Assembly (NCBI GenBank): GCA_020055645.1
Contig: CM034546.1
Coordinates: forward strand, 129,787,875 to 129,851,874
Reading direction: 5' to 3'
Length of the DNA stretch: 64,000 nt
Source of the DNA: Tomocerus qinae
Taxonomy: Eukaryota; Arthropoda; Collembola; Entomobryomorpha; Tomoceridae
Numbering within the stretch: position 1 is the stretch's first letter; each line of letters opens with the position of its first letter. Under the pieces are notes generated by a model. That model was not told where the DNA came from, did not search any database, and worked only from the letters and a program-made list of their open reading frames with translations. The position numbers and the translations under genes were made by a program. Of this stretch, positions 1-13,500 are shown piece after piece.

Positions 1-3000
1 GGATTCCAGACTGGTGGACTACATTCGAGATAATGCGGGCCTCAAAGGAACAAAGTTCATGTGTCGGGAAGGAGGCTGTGGAGCTTGCGTCGTCTCTGTC
101 CGAACAAAGGATCCTGTAACTGGAGAAGAAACAACGAAATCTGTCAATTCGGTATGATTAGTACATTAACATATTTTTATTCTAATTAAAATGTCTGCAC
201 TTTACTTTACGCTGTGAAAATAATTTAATTTCACTGGTACTTATACTTTAAAGAAATTTTTCTCGTGTAATTTTTTGAAAAATTTTGGCTTACACCAATG
301 TTCAAATTATACAATCGCCGCAGGAAAATGAGAGCAATATAATTAGGAATATATTTTTATTGTATCATGCCACGAAGTCTGGATCGGAATATTGTTTTGA
401 ATATCGATTTGTTTGATGTTTGCAACAAAAATATTTAAAGGGCAAAAAACGTATTATCCGGTATATTTTCAGTGTTTGACTCCAGTTTACAGCTGTGATG
501 GTTGGGAAATCACAACCGTTGAAAGTCTGGGGGACAAAGAAAATGGTTACCACGCTATTCAAAAAAGACTGGCCAAATGCAATGGAACTCAATGTGGATT
601 TTGTACTCCTGGATTTGTCATGAATATGTACAGGTTAGTCCCATTGTTTTCTAAATTATATATTTTCGTTATTGTCCGAATTTTTCATTTTCTTTTACTA
701 GCTTGAAAGTATATTACAATTGATTTTTGTGGAAATATAGCAGCAAAATCAAGAAAAATGAAAATAATAATGTCAATTAATTCTGACAGAAAATTATAAC
801 GATGATGATAGTATTACATCGTACATCGTACAGCAAGTGCATTTTTGCGTTCAATCGCTTGTCATTTTCAGAATTAGGAATGCTATGTTTTCATTATAAT
901 GCACCGCTTCATAACATTTTGACCTTTAATCCTTTGAACCACTTTTTGGAAGGAGTTTTGGAATTCATAAGTTTTTTTAGCGTAATTAAATATACTTTAT
1001 AGATCCGACGAGTTGTTATTAATTTAGTACTCTTTTTAATAGTTTGTTGGAATCAAAGCCTGAGTTAACTGTGCAAGATGTGGAGGATAATTTTGATGGG
1101 AATATTTGTCGCTGCACGGGCTATCGACCAATCCTTGATGCATTCAAGTCCTTTGCTGTTGATGCACCTGAAGAGCTTCGTCAGCAATGCTGTGGTGGTG
1201 GCGACATTGAAGTAAGACTTAGCATTTAGTAAATTATCTTTTAGCAAACAAATAATAATACAAAGTATAATAGAAAGTTTTTTAATAGGACTGTGCAGGT
1301 TGTCCAGGAAAGAAAGACAAAGATGGAGTTCCAGCAACTTGTAGCAAAAAGTCAGTGCCTGCCAAGCCTGCAGGAAAAAGTGGATCATCTTTGGCTAAGC
1401 TTTTAGCAAAAGACAGTGGTATCTCTGCTCCAGAAAATAAATTCACCCTTCCATCTGGAGAACAGTGGATTCAAGTGAATGATGTCAAATCATCCCTTTC
1501 TTCTCTAGAACATTTGAAAAGTGCTGGATTGAAATATCGAATCGTTGCTGGAAATACTGGAGCGGGTAATGAATTGTACTGTCTTATTACATTGGAGAGT
1601 TACCACTCGGATTATCATTATAATAATAGTATAAAATGTGATTTTTCAGGAGTTTATAAGCACGATGGACCTTATGAAGTTTATTTGGACATCAATGGAG
1701 TGGAGGAAATGAAAACGTCGACTTTGGATGCAAAAGGTGTGGTTCTTGGGGGAGGGGAGTCGTTGACATCTGCAATTGCCCTTCTGAAAGAAGCTTCTAA
1801 ATTGGAAGGATATGCTTACACGGCTAATATGGGAAAACATTTAGAAAGGGTGGCAAATGTTCCTGTTAGAAATGTAAGTACAATTAAGTCATAATGCATT
1901 TAGAATCTCTTCTAGCGATTGAATATTATTTTAATAATTTTTGATGTTTATAGTTCGGTACTCTAGCTGGGAATTTGATGTTGAAACACTCCCACAAGGA
2001 ATTTCAATCCGATGTGTTTGTCATTTTGGAAACTGTTGGTGCCAGTCTTAACATTGGTAAATAAAAATAATTGCTTCACTACAAATGACATTAGTAAAGT
2101 GATACTAACCTAACTAACCTAACCAAAAACTAATACTGAAATTAAAATTAACAAATTTAGCTGCTGCAACAGGAAGTACCAAGGCTTATTCCCTGGTTGA
2201 ATTCTTAGCTCTCGATATGGTCGGGAAACTACTAGTTTCTATCAGTTTACCTCAACTAAATGACCATTATGTTTTCAGAAGTTTTAAAGTAAGTATTACA
2301 TAATAATAAAATACCAGAATGGTTAAAATATTATTATGCTAAAATATGATATGTTATTTGACGATGACATATTTATTCAGGTAATGATTAATTGCTAAGA
2401 AAATTATTTTAAATGGTACAAACTTGCATGTTCTGTTTATTTTCAGATTACTAAGCGATACCAAAACGCTCATGCTTACGTGAATGCTGGCTTTTTGTTT
2501 AAAGTCGACTCAACGAACAATTACAAAGTTCTAGAAAAACCTAGAATTGTTTATGGCGGAATTAGTGCAGATTTTGTGAGTTAAAACGACACTTTTACAC
2601 TGAATTGGAGCCACTTTGTTATAAGGGACAAAGGCCATATCATCATAAGCGACAACTTGAATTTTACTGTATTTTCGTTATTTCTCAAGAACTATGTAAA
2701 GTTTAAAGTTTAAATATTGTAGTTTGTAGGTATTTGGTCTGGCTATTTTTGGCATTACCCATATTGAGGTAATTATTTGCGCAGGAAAATTATTGACATA
2801 ATTGTACTTAAGATGGCAATTGTAGTCATAAGTACAACACTTTTACATGCATATAGCACTACAACTTAGTTTCACTAAATCTGTTTGGTTTTTATTTTTA
2901 TTTGTTGATTTAATAGACCATTTTGGGGATTATAGAGCCAAAAACTAAAGCAACAATTAAATCCGGCGGCAGTGACCTTGAGAAAAATATAAGTAAAGGA

Positions 3001-6000
3001 AAGCAAACCTACGACGTTGTTGAATCGGAATCAATTTTGTATAAGAATATTGAGAAAGTAGAAGGGATAAGACAAACTTCTGGAGAAGCTGAGTTTGTTG
3101 GTGACATTCCTCAATTTTCGAATGAATTGGTGGCTGTTTATGTTTTAAGTACCGTTGCAAATGCAGATTTGAAAAGTATCGACGCTTCTGAAGCTCTTGT
3201 AAGTTTTTTGATTTTATAAATTTTAAAGTACAAAAAAATGGTGCAATTTAATTGTTTTTTTGATAATTAAAAATAGACAGATTTAGTTATGTTATTTTGT
3301 TTGTAAATTATGATTATAACAAATTTTATTTCCTATTCCTACTATAGAAAATACCTGGAGTAGTAAGATTTGTTTCTGCAGAAGATATTCCGGGTGACAA
3401 CCAATACATGGGAAACATGGGATATTTCCCTACCGTTATGGTGGAGCCTGTAAGTTTAATAGTAATAGAGTTTTGACTGTATAACAAGATTTGAAACTTC
3501 TTTCCTAAAGTTTTTCCATGAATTTTGTTTAGATTTTTGCACAAAGAAAAATTTACCACTATGGACAGCCATTGGGGTTGATTCTTGCAAAATCCCATGA
3601 AATAGGAGTAGCAGCTGCCAAAAAAGTTACAGCCGTGTATGAAAACATTCAAAAGCCAGTCGTAGACATTGACACTGCAATTCAAAAAGTAGAAACTGAA
3701 GGGACGATAGAAAAATTCCTCATCGGGACATTTCCTAGTAAAGATCAACCGGAAGAGGAGCCAAAAAATAGCTTGAAGGGAGAGTTTTACACAGGCGGGC
3801 AATATCACTTTTACATGGAAACCCATTCGTGTTTGTGTGTTCCAAAAGAAGACAGTATAGATGTTTATCCTTCAAGTCAGTGGAAAGATCATGTCGTCAA
3901 AACCTTGAGCGATGTGGTGAAAATCCCTTGCAATAGGTAAAAACATATTTTACAGGCTTTTTGAATTTAAAAAATATTTAATATGAATTTTTGAATATTT
4001 ACAATTTGAAATGAAAAATGCAATTAGTATTAATACTTATTATTAATTAGTATTAATTAATTCTTAGTATTAATGTCTACGTGCGACGTTTGGGCGGCGG
4101 ATTTGGAGGAAAATCTAACCGGGCGTCTCAAGTTGCAGCGGCTTGTGCTGTAGCTGCAACTTTAACACAGAAGCCTGTCAGATTGGTCTTGGACATGGAA
4201 ACGAACATGAATATGATTGGAAAAAGACCAAATTTTCTTATGAAATATAATGTAAAAAATCTTAATCGATGAATTTAAAAAACAAAATAATTAGATCATC
4301 TTTAAAATTGCAGGTTGGATTTGATGACAATGGAAAAATAGGAAAATTAAATACAGAGGCATATATTGACTGTGGCTTTGGTCTAAATGAACCTACCAAT
4401 GCTCTCGTTGCAATACATTTACAAGGACCTTATGCAGCAGTTGGTTGGCTTACAAAAGTTTTCACAGTACCAACAAACACTCCTTCCAATCCTGCTTGCA
4501 GGGCTCCAGGTAACTATTTCTGATAATTAGCATAATTTGGAAATTATCTCAAAAAATCTAAATAATATTTATTCCGTTTTTTGCAGGATCTCCAACATCC
4601 ACTTATTATATGGAAACAATAATGGAACATATCGCTAAAACCCTCGGTAAAGATGTGATGGAAGTTCGAGAAGTAAATTACATGAAACCTGGAGATTCTT
4701 TGGTTCATCCTCCTATGCCTTTTAGAGGAGAAAATTTGATTCCTAGATTGATTAAAGATATTAAAAAATCTGGGGATTACGAACAAAGAAAGAAATACAT
4801 TGAGGAGCTCAATTCGGTAATTTTTGCTATTCTATGTCTAGAATTCAAAATTAATTGCAAAAATTTCACAATTTTGCCATAAAAAAATAAAACTCCAGAT
4901 AAATGTAAAAAGTAGTCACAAAAAGCTGAGCATTGTATTTAATTTTCAATTTGTAACTTTTTGCAGGCAAATCGGTGGAAAAAACGTGGAATGGCTCTAA
5001 TTCCAGTTGAATACACTGTTGTTCTATTTGGCAATTTTCCAGTTCAAGTCGCTGTGTACCACAAAGACGGTAGTATTGCTGTTTCGCATGGCGGAATAGA
5101 TATGGGACAAGGACTAAATACTAAAGTAAGCATGAAAAAAGGAAAATAAGCATTTTGATTATTTTTATGGATAAATGTATCTGCAATTTTATTTTAAGGT
5201 GGTTCAAACGGTTTCCCATATTTTAAACGTCCCAGTGGATAAAATACTGGTCAAACCAAGTAATTCGTTCATTAGTGCCAATGGTAGCTTAAGTGCTGCT
5301 GGAATGGTCACTGACTCGTGCTGCAATGTAAGTTATATTTTTAAATTTCGAAGTTTTTTCAATAGAAATTTTAGAATTAAATTTTAACATTTTTAAAGGG
5401 AGCTAGGAAAGCATGTGAGCAATTAGCAGAAAGAATGAAGCCAATTAAAGACCAAATGGATAATCCTTCATGGGAAGAGCTGGTTAAAGAATGTCACAAA
5501 CGAAGTGTGAACCTAAATTCCCAATCCTTGTAAGGTTTTAATATTTATTTGGAATAATTAAATTCACAATAACAATTTTATTTTGACTAAAATGTTGGAT
5601 GGAATATCTAGACATAGCCCAGCAGATGGAATCAGGCCTTATCATGTTTGGTTGGTAAATCTAACCGAAGTGGAGGTTGACATTTTAACTGGAGAGTATA
5701 AGGTTTGATAATAAGATAGTATGAATGTTTATAGATTAGCTTATAATATAATAATTAAATTAACGAATTAAATCGAAGGTTGTGAGAACGGACTTGATCG
5801 AAGATGCTGGAAAATCTTTAAGTCCTGGGATTGACATTGGACAGTAAGAACTTAATTATCCAAATCAAAATTTTATTTAGGGTTACATTAATTCAAATAA
5901 TTTATGCAGAATTGAAGGAGGTCACATTTTTGGCCAAGGGCTCTTTACAACGGAGAAATTATTATACGACAAAGAGTCTGGGAAACTACTTACGAATAAT

Positions 6001-6490
6001 ACCTGGGTAAGTAAACGGAATAAACTTCGTATACTAGTTTTGTTGGAACTTTTGATCTGTATTAATAATTACGATTTGTAGGAATACAAACCCCCAGAAT
6101 CAAAAGATATTCCAGAAGATTTTCGTGTTACTCTTTTAAAAAATGCTGATAATCCAGGCGGTGTTCTTGGCTCTAAATGTAACTCATTTAAATTACAATT
6201 AAATAATTAACTGTAGGTTAATATAAATTATTTCGGAATTTTAATACAGCTACTGGAGAACCTGTAGTCGTTGCAAGTAGTGCAGTTGTGTTTGCCCTAA
6301 GGAATGCAATAACAGCAGCAAGGAAAGATGCTGGCATTGAAGATTGGTTCCAGATCGGTAATAACCTAAATATTTTCTATATTTTTACATATTCAAGCTA
6401 ACAAAATATATTTTCTTTGTAGATACTCCTGTTACCCCGGAGGAGGTTGTTCGTCTTTCCCTTTCATCTAATCAACATTACAAATACTAA
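1..6490 (+). CDS. Aldehyde oxidase/xanthine dehydrogenase-like gene, copy A (5' end cut by window)
   Basis: Molybdo-flavoenzyme that oxidises aldehydes or heterocycles in the cytosol using two 2Fe-2S clusters, FAD and a molybdopterin cofactor. Exons seen: 1-151, 473-633, 1043-1211, 1289-1565, 1650-1873, 1954-2056, 2161-2288, 2447-2575, 2917-3198, 3348-3449, 3533-3936, 4068-4251, 4314-4509, 4587-4816, 4967-5125, 5199-5327, 5399-5529, 5612-5702, 5779-5843, 5910-6006, 6082-6178, 6250-6357, 6423-6490. The plant-type ferredoxin motif ([12 protein letters not shown]), the second 2Fe-2S domain ([27 protein letters not shown]), the Mo-domain [10 protein letters not shown] motif and the late TGEP motif with the expected catalytic Glu are all present. 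Exons 1-2 and 28 bp of exon 3 lie outside the window. The 168-bp exon present in copies B (13259-13426) and C (21767-21934) is missing between 2575 and 2917; the reading frame survives. Substrate, and the choice between oxidase and dehydrogenase, cannot be read from the sequence. Confidence 0.93.
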
Positions 6491-9400
6491 TTTTCTTCTT
6501 GATTGTTTCCTTCAAAAATAAATTAATATTTGTTCGTCCAATATTTTCAAAGCGCTTATTATTTCTCCTGTTGTTTTCTCTATACGAAAACTGAATTGTC
6601 AGTTAGAAAGTTTTAGTCTTGTGTGTTTTATATTATGAAACTAATCACAAGCTGTAACAGAAGCTCGCCTGAGTAAAGGGTTCCGTGTACACATCTTTGG
6701 TGAAAGAAAGGTGGAAGTATATTAACCATGACTATCAAAACTTATTGTAATTCAATGTTAATTAGTGTTAATTGTCAATATTGAAAAGTTTAAAAGTAGA
6801 TTAACCTTGATTACCCAATAGAAGTTCAAAGTTAGATAATATTGACAAAATGAACAGAAAATCAAAATTTATTAATATTTACTATCAAAATTAAAAAAAT
6901 AAAATTGATTAATATTGACTATTAAATTTAACAGAAATTAAAAGTATTAATGCATTTACAATTAAAATCAGCATACACAAAAAGTATATTAATACTTTAC
7001 TGTTTTCAATTTATTTCTTTTTGTATAGAAGTGCATTTTACTTTGCTTAAATATTTAAAGGTGTTAGACATATATGGGCAATGTTTTTCAGTATTTTTTA
7101 CAGATCAACTTGTAAGCGTATATGCAGAGGACGTTGAAACTTGGCAAACAAATCACGTAGAATGTCGTACCGATAGCATGACGATTGAAAACGGATTTAA
7201 GTCGTGCTTTTCGTATTTGTCACTCTTGGTTTGTTATATTGGGAAATTTAATCCAGATCCAAGTGGTAGTGGAAGAACCGTCTCCGTTTTGAGTAGTGGA
7301 TGTAGATTTGACAACATATTCGAATTTAGCGAGCATATTAAATATCAGAGAGAGTCCCTTCATCATTGGCTCCATTACGACTTCCTCCACTAAACATTTT
7401 TTACTATAAGAAATGCAGTGTATACAGTTACATCTTAAGCTATACGAACCAAAAACAGTCATTTCCCTAAACAGTAGTTGCATTTCGTTATTCGATGCCC
7501 CACATATCTGAAGCAGCGCCTCTTGATGAATTAATTTCCGGAATTCCTGTTCAACCCAGCATTTGTAACGCCGACTACAAACGAAATGAATTACTAATTT
7601 ATGATATTTTCATTGATAAATATTTTTAATTGGATGATTGTGGATCCAAAATAAAGAATTAGTTAGATAAATTAAAACATACACAACAGTTACTGTTCTC
7701 ATGTCTTTAGCATGTATAACGTGTAGTAACGTGTTGCATTTATAATACGCCGAGTACTTTTTGGATATCTCGTTTAATTAAGTGCACAATACTATTTCAA
7801 ATAGATGGTTGTTGGAAATTTCACATAATTTATGATACACAATATTATGGTTTTCTGGAGAAATTCACAAATTGCGGTCTGCAACTGAGATAATTCAATT
7901 CAAGGCTTTATTGAAAAACTAAAGAACTAATTACGGTTTTTTAAATAACACAAATGATCACGTAGATCAGAAAAGATAATTACAAATTTTACACAGGTGT
8001 AATGTTACACTTAACGTTGCACTCACACAATATTTTGCTCACTAGGCTTTTTGTATAGTTTCACATTTTATTTTTTAGAGTTATTATTTTTTGAATACAT
8101 CTTGCAATTCTTTGCAATTCATAAATGTTATAGACAGGACGGAGAAACATTATTTATTTCATCTACTAAATAAAATTCAAATAAGTACAATGCAAACCCA
8201 TACAAATTCTAATTCAGCAACAACTTTTAGCAAAGTCTAGACCAACATGCAATCGCGTAATTTATTTTCCTTATTTGCCCCATATTGATATCATAATTAT
8301 ATATAATATGCTTTACCTGAAGGAGCCCTATATAATATTCATACGTTCTGAGCTTAATACTTACTTACAAATTACAAGGTATCGAAAAGCTCGGGGTTTT
8401 TTGGGTTTAAGGGTTTTTATATAATTATCATTATGGGCATAATTGCAAGCTTATATTATATAATTTTTAACGTATTTACTAAATAACTACCACTAATTTT
8501 GTTAGTGCTTATATTATTACTTACTATTTGATAACTACTAAAAAACTATGCACATAGGTTTTCTGACTACTCAAAAATACGATTAGTTTAAATTAAGCTT
8601 TAGTGAACATTATCCTAAGCCCTGTAAAACACCCAATAAAGAGTTTTTTAAATGAAGTGCATTGGGTTTTTCGGCAAAAAACCCCAAGCCATAAAACGTC
8701 GACCCACAACCCTGATACTTACCTACCTTTACTTTGAGTTGAAACAAATGATTTTATACATTGTGAATATAAAATCAGTAATGATAAGTTTGTTCATTCT
8801 CAATACATAATCCATTTAGGTTTTGTATTAACATTGCATGTCTTGCATAGTTTTAACTGAACTCCGTGCATGATTTGGGTTGGACTCATTGAATAAACGG
8901 AGAATCATGCACGCAACTGTTCCGTCACCCGTTTAACAACATAAGCCGCAATGGCATTACAAGTGTATCCTATATACCTACTTATGTAGACTTTAATTTG
9001 CAAGAAAACAAATGAAATGAGCATTATAGTTAGATTCAGGTACATTGCCAGCCCTAGAGCTACTCTTATCCCGTAGTATTTCAATATCAATTCACTTTTT
9101 TCATCGATAACCGAAGTGCAACTCTATTCGCATTAGTCGCACGACGTACGGACATTCGGACTGTGCGGTTCTATAAGCTGCTTTATTCGGGCGAGCTAAA
9201 GTCAGCGTTTGACATGAATTGTTAGCGAAATGAATATATGTTTTGTCTAGTCTAGACTTTTAACATTGTGTCTGTGATCAAATTCTTATGCATGAAAATC
9301 GCAGCATAGCCATTACAAATTGCAATCAAGGTCATGCAAACAAAGTCTCTCTGTTTACATAACCTACAATATGTTATATTGCTATATTTATCATTCTGCC

Positions 9401-10212
9401 TCTGTTGCATCTCTATTGGTGTAGATTTAGACAGATATAGATACAGATAGAAAATCATGATAAGTAAAATTTATATATATGCTACACATGTAAAAAATAA
9501 GCTATATAAGTTTAGCAATGTATTTTATATTGTCAACATGTACGGATAGCGCGCCCTTAAATCCGGGACAAAAAAATTATCAAAAATTTCTAAAGATTTT
9601 ACAGCGCTTTAAGCAATAATTAAAATTTTGACATACTTTTAATTTACAGATTTTATTATAAAAACAGCCAATTGACAATGCAATAATTAAATAGAGTTTC
9701 ATTTGTCTTATACACAACAAAGCCCCTCATATTAGTACTCGGACTGTATGAGCTTCTGCTACTGTTGCTGATAGTGGTAGAATCTGTTCTTGTGTTCAAC
9801 AAGTATCAAGTCTGTATTTCTGATTTCACAAAATTTGCATAGTCCTACATTATTTCCCAATTTAAATAGTATTTGCAAAATAATAATATAGTTGTTAGCA
9901 GTTCATTTATGTGTAAATAAATAGTTAACTCTCGCATAGTGAGTTAATAATTACAGGTAAATTATGCTCTCGGTAAGTATTTTGTGTATGGGAATGAAAT
10001 TCGTTGAGCTAAGTAAATATTCATTAAGCGTTTATAATAATTATTATATAACGACAAAGCCTATTACATAATATTCGATGCGTATTATCACTTTTTATTT
10101 ACGGATACAAGTGTCGAGATGAGATAGTGTGATGTATCAATATGCTTTATCATTCCTCAACACTTCATTTATAAATGATTAATGATAATGATAAGTACTA
10201 TTAATATTTGTA
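6491..10212. other. Intergenic region between oxidase copies A and B
   Basis: AT-rich spacer. A poly(A) signal (AATAAA) follows copy A near 6517. There are only short open frames, including hydrophobic ones on minus at 8905-9090 and 9252-9458 that match nothing I recognise. An inverted pair GGGGTTTTTT (8393-8402) / AAAAAACCCC (8676-8685) suggests a degenerate insertion of about 350 bp. No RNA gene or conserved coding exon was recognised. Confidence 0.5.
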
Positions 10213-10503
10213 TGTTGTCCTTCAAACGATTGTCTCTCCATTATATTATCTGCATCTCTATGCTTATGCTCTCCACAGTCCCGATTTTTTAATATACCCA
10301 GTGCAAAAACACTTATATAATTATGTCAAACATTGAATATCCATTCCCAAGTCAAACAAGCAAAATATAAATATAGTGAATTGCATGCTGCATCTCCTGC
10401 TTTTGCAACAGAGACACTGGTCAATTGAAATAGTTTATCCTACGATTTGTTCACAGACGGAGTAAATCGTTTAACAGGACGCATCTATTAAAAAGGAAAT
10501 ATC
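10213..10503 (+). promoter_or_regulatory. Upstream region of copy B, conserved with copy C
   Basis: About 290 bp before the first codon align with 17886-18172 upstream of copy C. Shared blocks include TATGTTGTCCTTCAAACGA, CTCTCCATTA, ATGCTGCATCTC and CGTTTAACA, separated by diverged sequence. The duplication therefore carried its promoter and leader, and the conserved blocks are candidate regulatory sites. No transcription start is defined by sequence alone. Confidence 0.5.
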
Positions 10504-13500
10504 ATGGGAAAAGGGTAAATACGAATTTCGAATATTGATTTTGTTAATATGAATATTTTAATTTATTCTTATTCTACTTCTATATTATTTTAAGTGTATC
10601 GACTGAACTGAATTTCGGAATAAATGACTAAGTGTACAAATACATTCACGTTATTCCTGTGTATGTAAATTGTAATTTACCATTTAGTGGTTTTTGAAAG
10701 TCAATGCAATTTATGAATTAAAAAATTGTACACTCTGCTCGGTCTTCTCACAAAAATAATATAATATATTACACTAAATTGTCATTTATAAAATATAAAT
10801 TAATAAAAATCAAAGGAACATTAAGATATAACGATATGCATTTGGATTATTAATAATGTAATAGAAGTGGTACAGCTAACTCAAGCACGTTTGTAATTGG
10901 CATGTTTTAACTACCGTATCAATTGATTTTGCAGAGAAGGGAGCGGTGTCAACTTTGTCATCAATGGACAAACCTATAATGGTAAGATAAAATAATAAAT
11001 ACTGATAAACATAAAATCAATTTATTTTTTATATGTACATGCTTATATATATTCCAATAAGGGGATCCAGTGATTTTTTTATTTTCACGTGGCCCTAATT
11101 GATTACTTTAATAAAATATCAGTGAATCCCTCGGTGGATAAATTAAGCGGGGATTCCCGCTTGGTGGACTATATTCGAGATAATGCGGGACTCAAAGGGA
11201 CAAAGTTGATGTGTCGGGAAGGAGGCTGTGGAGCTTGTGTCGTCTCTGTCCGAACAAAAGATCCTGTAACTGGAGAAGAAACTACGAAATCTGTCAATTC
11301 GGTATTTCTATCTATTTTTATTCCCATTGTAATGTAACTCTCAAAATTTTTATTTTTATTAATCCGGTTTTCAATGACATTCGTTTTAATGTTTCTTAGT
11401 GTTTAACTCCAGTGTACAGCTGTGACGGTTGGCACATCACGACCGTTGAAAATGTCGGCAACAAGACCCAAGGTTATCACTCTATTCAAAAAAGACTGGC
11501 CAAATGCAATGGAACTCAATGTGGATATTGCTCACCTGGCTTTGTCATGAATATGTACAGGTTAGAATATCATCATTTTCTAAGTATAGACATATCTATT
11601 GACCAATTGAGTATATAGATCGTTTAAAAGACGTTCCAGATACAAAATCCTGTATCTATACTATTTTAGTGTTGGAAACGAGATTTATTTCTCCAGAGAA
11701 ATCATAATCTTGGATTTTAAACAGCTTTAGAGAAATTGATTACATATTTGAATAGTTTGTTGGAGTCTAAGCCTGAATTAACTTTGAAGGACGTTGAGGA
11801 CAATTTTGATGGAAACATTTGTCGTTGCACGGGCTACCGGCCGATTCTTGATGCATTCAAGTCCTTTGCTGTTGATGCACCTGAAGAGCTTCGTCAGCAA
11901 TGCTGTGGTGGTGGCGACATTGAGGTAAGTCAAGAACATGTACGTATTTAGTAAATAAATAATAATAGAAAGTAAATAATAAAAAGTTTTTAAATAGGAC
12001 TGCGCAGGTTGTCCAGGAAAAAAAGGAAAAGATGGAGTTCCAGCAACTTGTAGCAAAAAGTCAGTGTCTGCAAAGCCTGCCGGAAAAAGTGGATCACCTT
12101 TGGCTAAGCCTCTAGTAAAAGACAGCGGTACAGAAAATAAATTTACTCTTCCATCTGGGGAACAATGGATTCAAGCGAGTGATGTCAAATCAGCACTTTC
12201 TTCTTTGGAGCATTTGAAAAGTGCTGGATTGAAATATCGGATCGTTGCTGGAAATACTGGAGCCGGTAATTAATTACAAGTTATTGCTATAAATGTTAAT
12301 ATTCTTAAACGGATTTTAATATTGAATTGCTTTGTAGGAGTTTATAAACACGATGGACCTTATGAAGTTTATTTGGACATTAATGGAGTGGAGGAGGTGA
12401 AAAAGTCGACTTTGGATGTCAATGGCGTTGTCCTTGGGGGAGGAGTCTCGTTGACATCTGCAATTGCCCTTCTGAAAGAAGCTTCTAAATTGGAAGGATA
12501 TGCTTACACGGCCGATATGGGGAAACATTTAGAAAGGGTCGCAAATGTTCCTGTTCGAAATGTAAGTATGCGTCATATGCACTTCGTTTATGAATTTCTG
12601 AAGTATTTTACTAAACTATTGATGTGGAATCCAGTTTGGCACTCTTGCTGGAAACCTGATGTTGAAACACGCACACAAGGAATTCCAATCAGATATATTT
12701 GTAATCTTGGAGACTGTTGGTGCCAGTCTTAACATTGGTAAGGAAGTATTACGGGGATTAATCGTTACAGATAGTAAAATTCTTATTTAAAGTTTAGAAA
12801 GTCTACACCTAATCTTCTTTTAATTTAGCTGCTCCAATAGGAAGTCCTAAGGCTTACTCATTGGTTGACTTCTTAGCTCTTGACATGAATGGAAAATTGA
12901 TTGTTTCAATAAACTTGCCTCAAAGACAAGGCGGATATGTTTTCAGGAGTTTCAAAGTAATTTTGAAATAAATTTAATCAAATATTAAAATACGTTAATT
13001 TAACTTTGACATTAATCCTTTTTATTGCAATCTAGATCACTAAGCGCTATCAAAATGCTCATGCATATGTGAATGCCGGTTTTCTGTTTAAACTGGACTC
13101 TGCAAACAATTATAAAGTCGTAGATAAGCCGAGAATTGTTTTTGGTGGAATCAGCGCTGAATTTGTGAGTCAATTCAATTATATCTGCCCAATTATTGTT
13201 TGGGCCAAAAAGCTTTAATAAATATTTGTAATTTTAATTAAAATTTTCTATTACGTAGTCTCACGCATCGGCCACGGAAGCGTATCTAATGGACAAATGT
13301 TTAGGGGATGAAGCCACTTTGCAAGGAGCGTTGGCAACTTTGGATAAAGAAGTTAATCCTGATTTACGACCATCGGAAGCCACCGTTGAATACCGAAAAG
13401 CCTTAACAAAATCTTTACTTTACAAGGTCATTTAAATATTTCTGTAGTGTTTTAACTACATTTATTTGTAATGAAATTCCTTATTATAAGTTTATTGATA

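Noticed and set aside
6950-7483. Open frames on both strands downstream of oxidase copy A
   Set aside because: No similarity to the oxidase or any family I know; overlapping frames on both strands are expected by chance.
8905-9458. Hydrophobic minus-strand frames as a possible chemoreceptor
   Set aside because: Two short unrelated frames without recognisable motifs or consistent splice sites.
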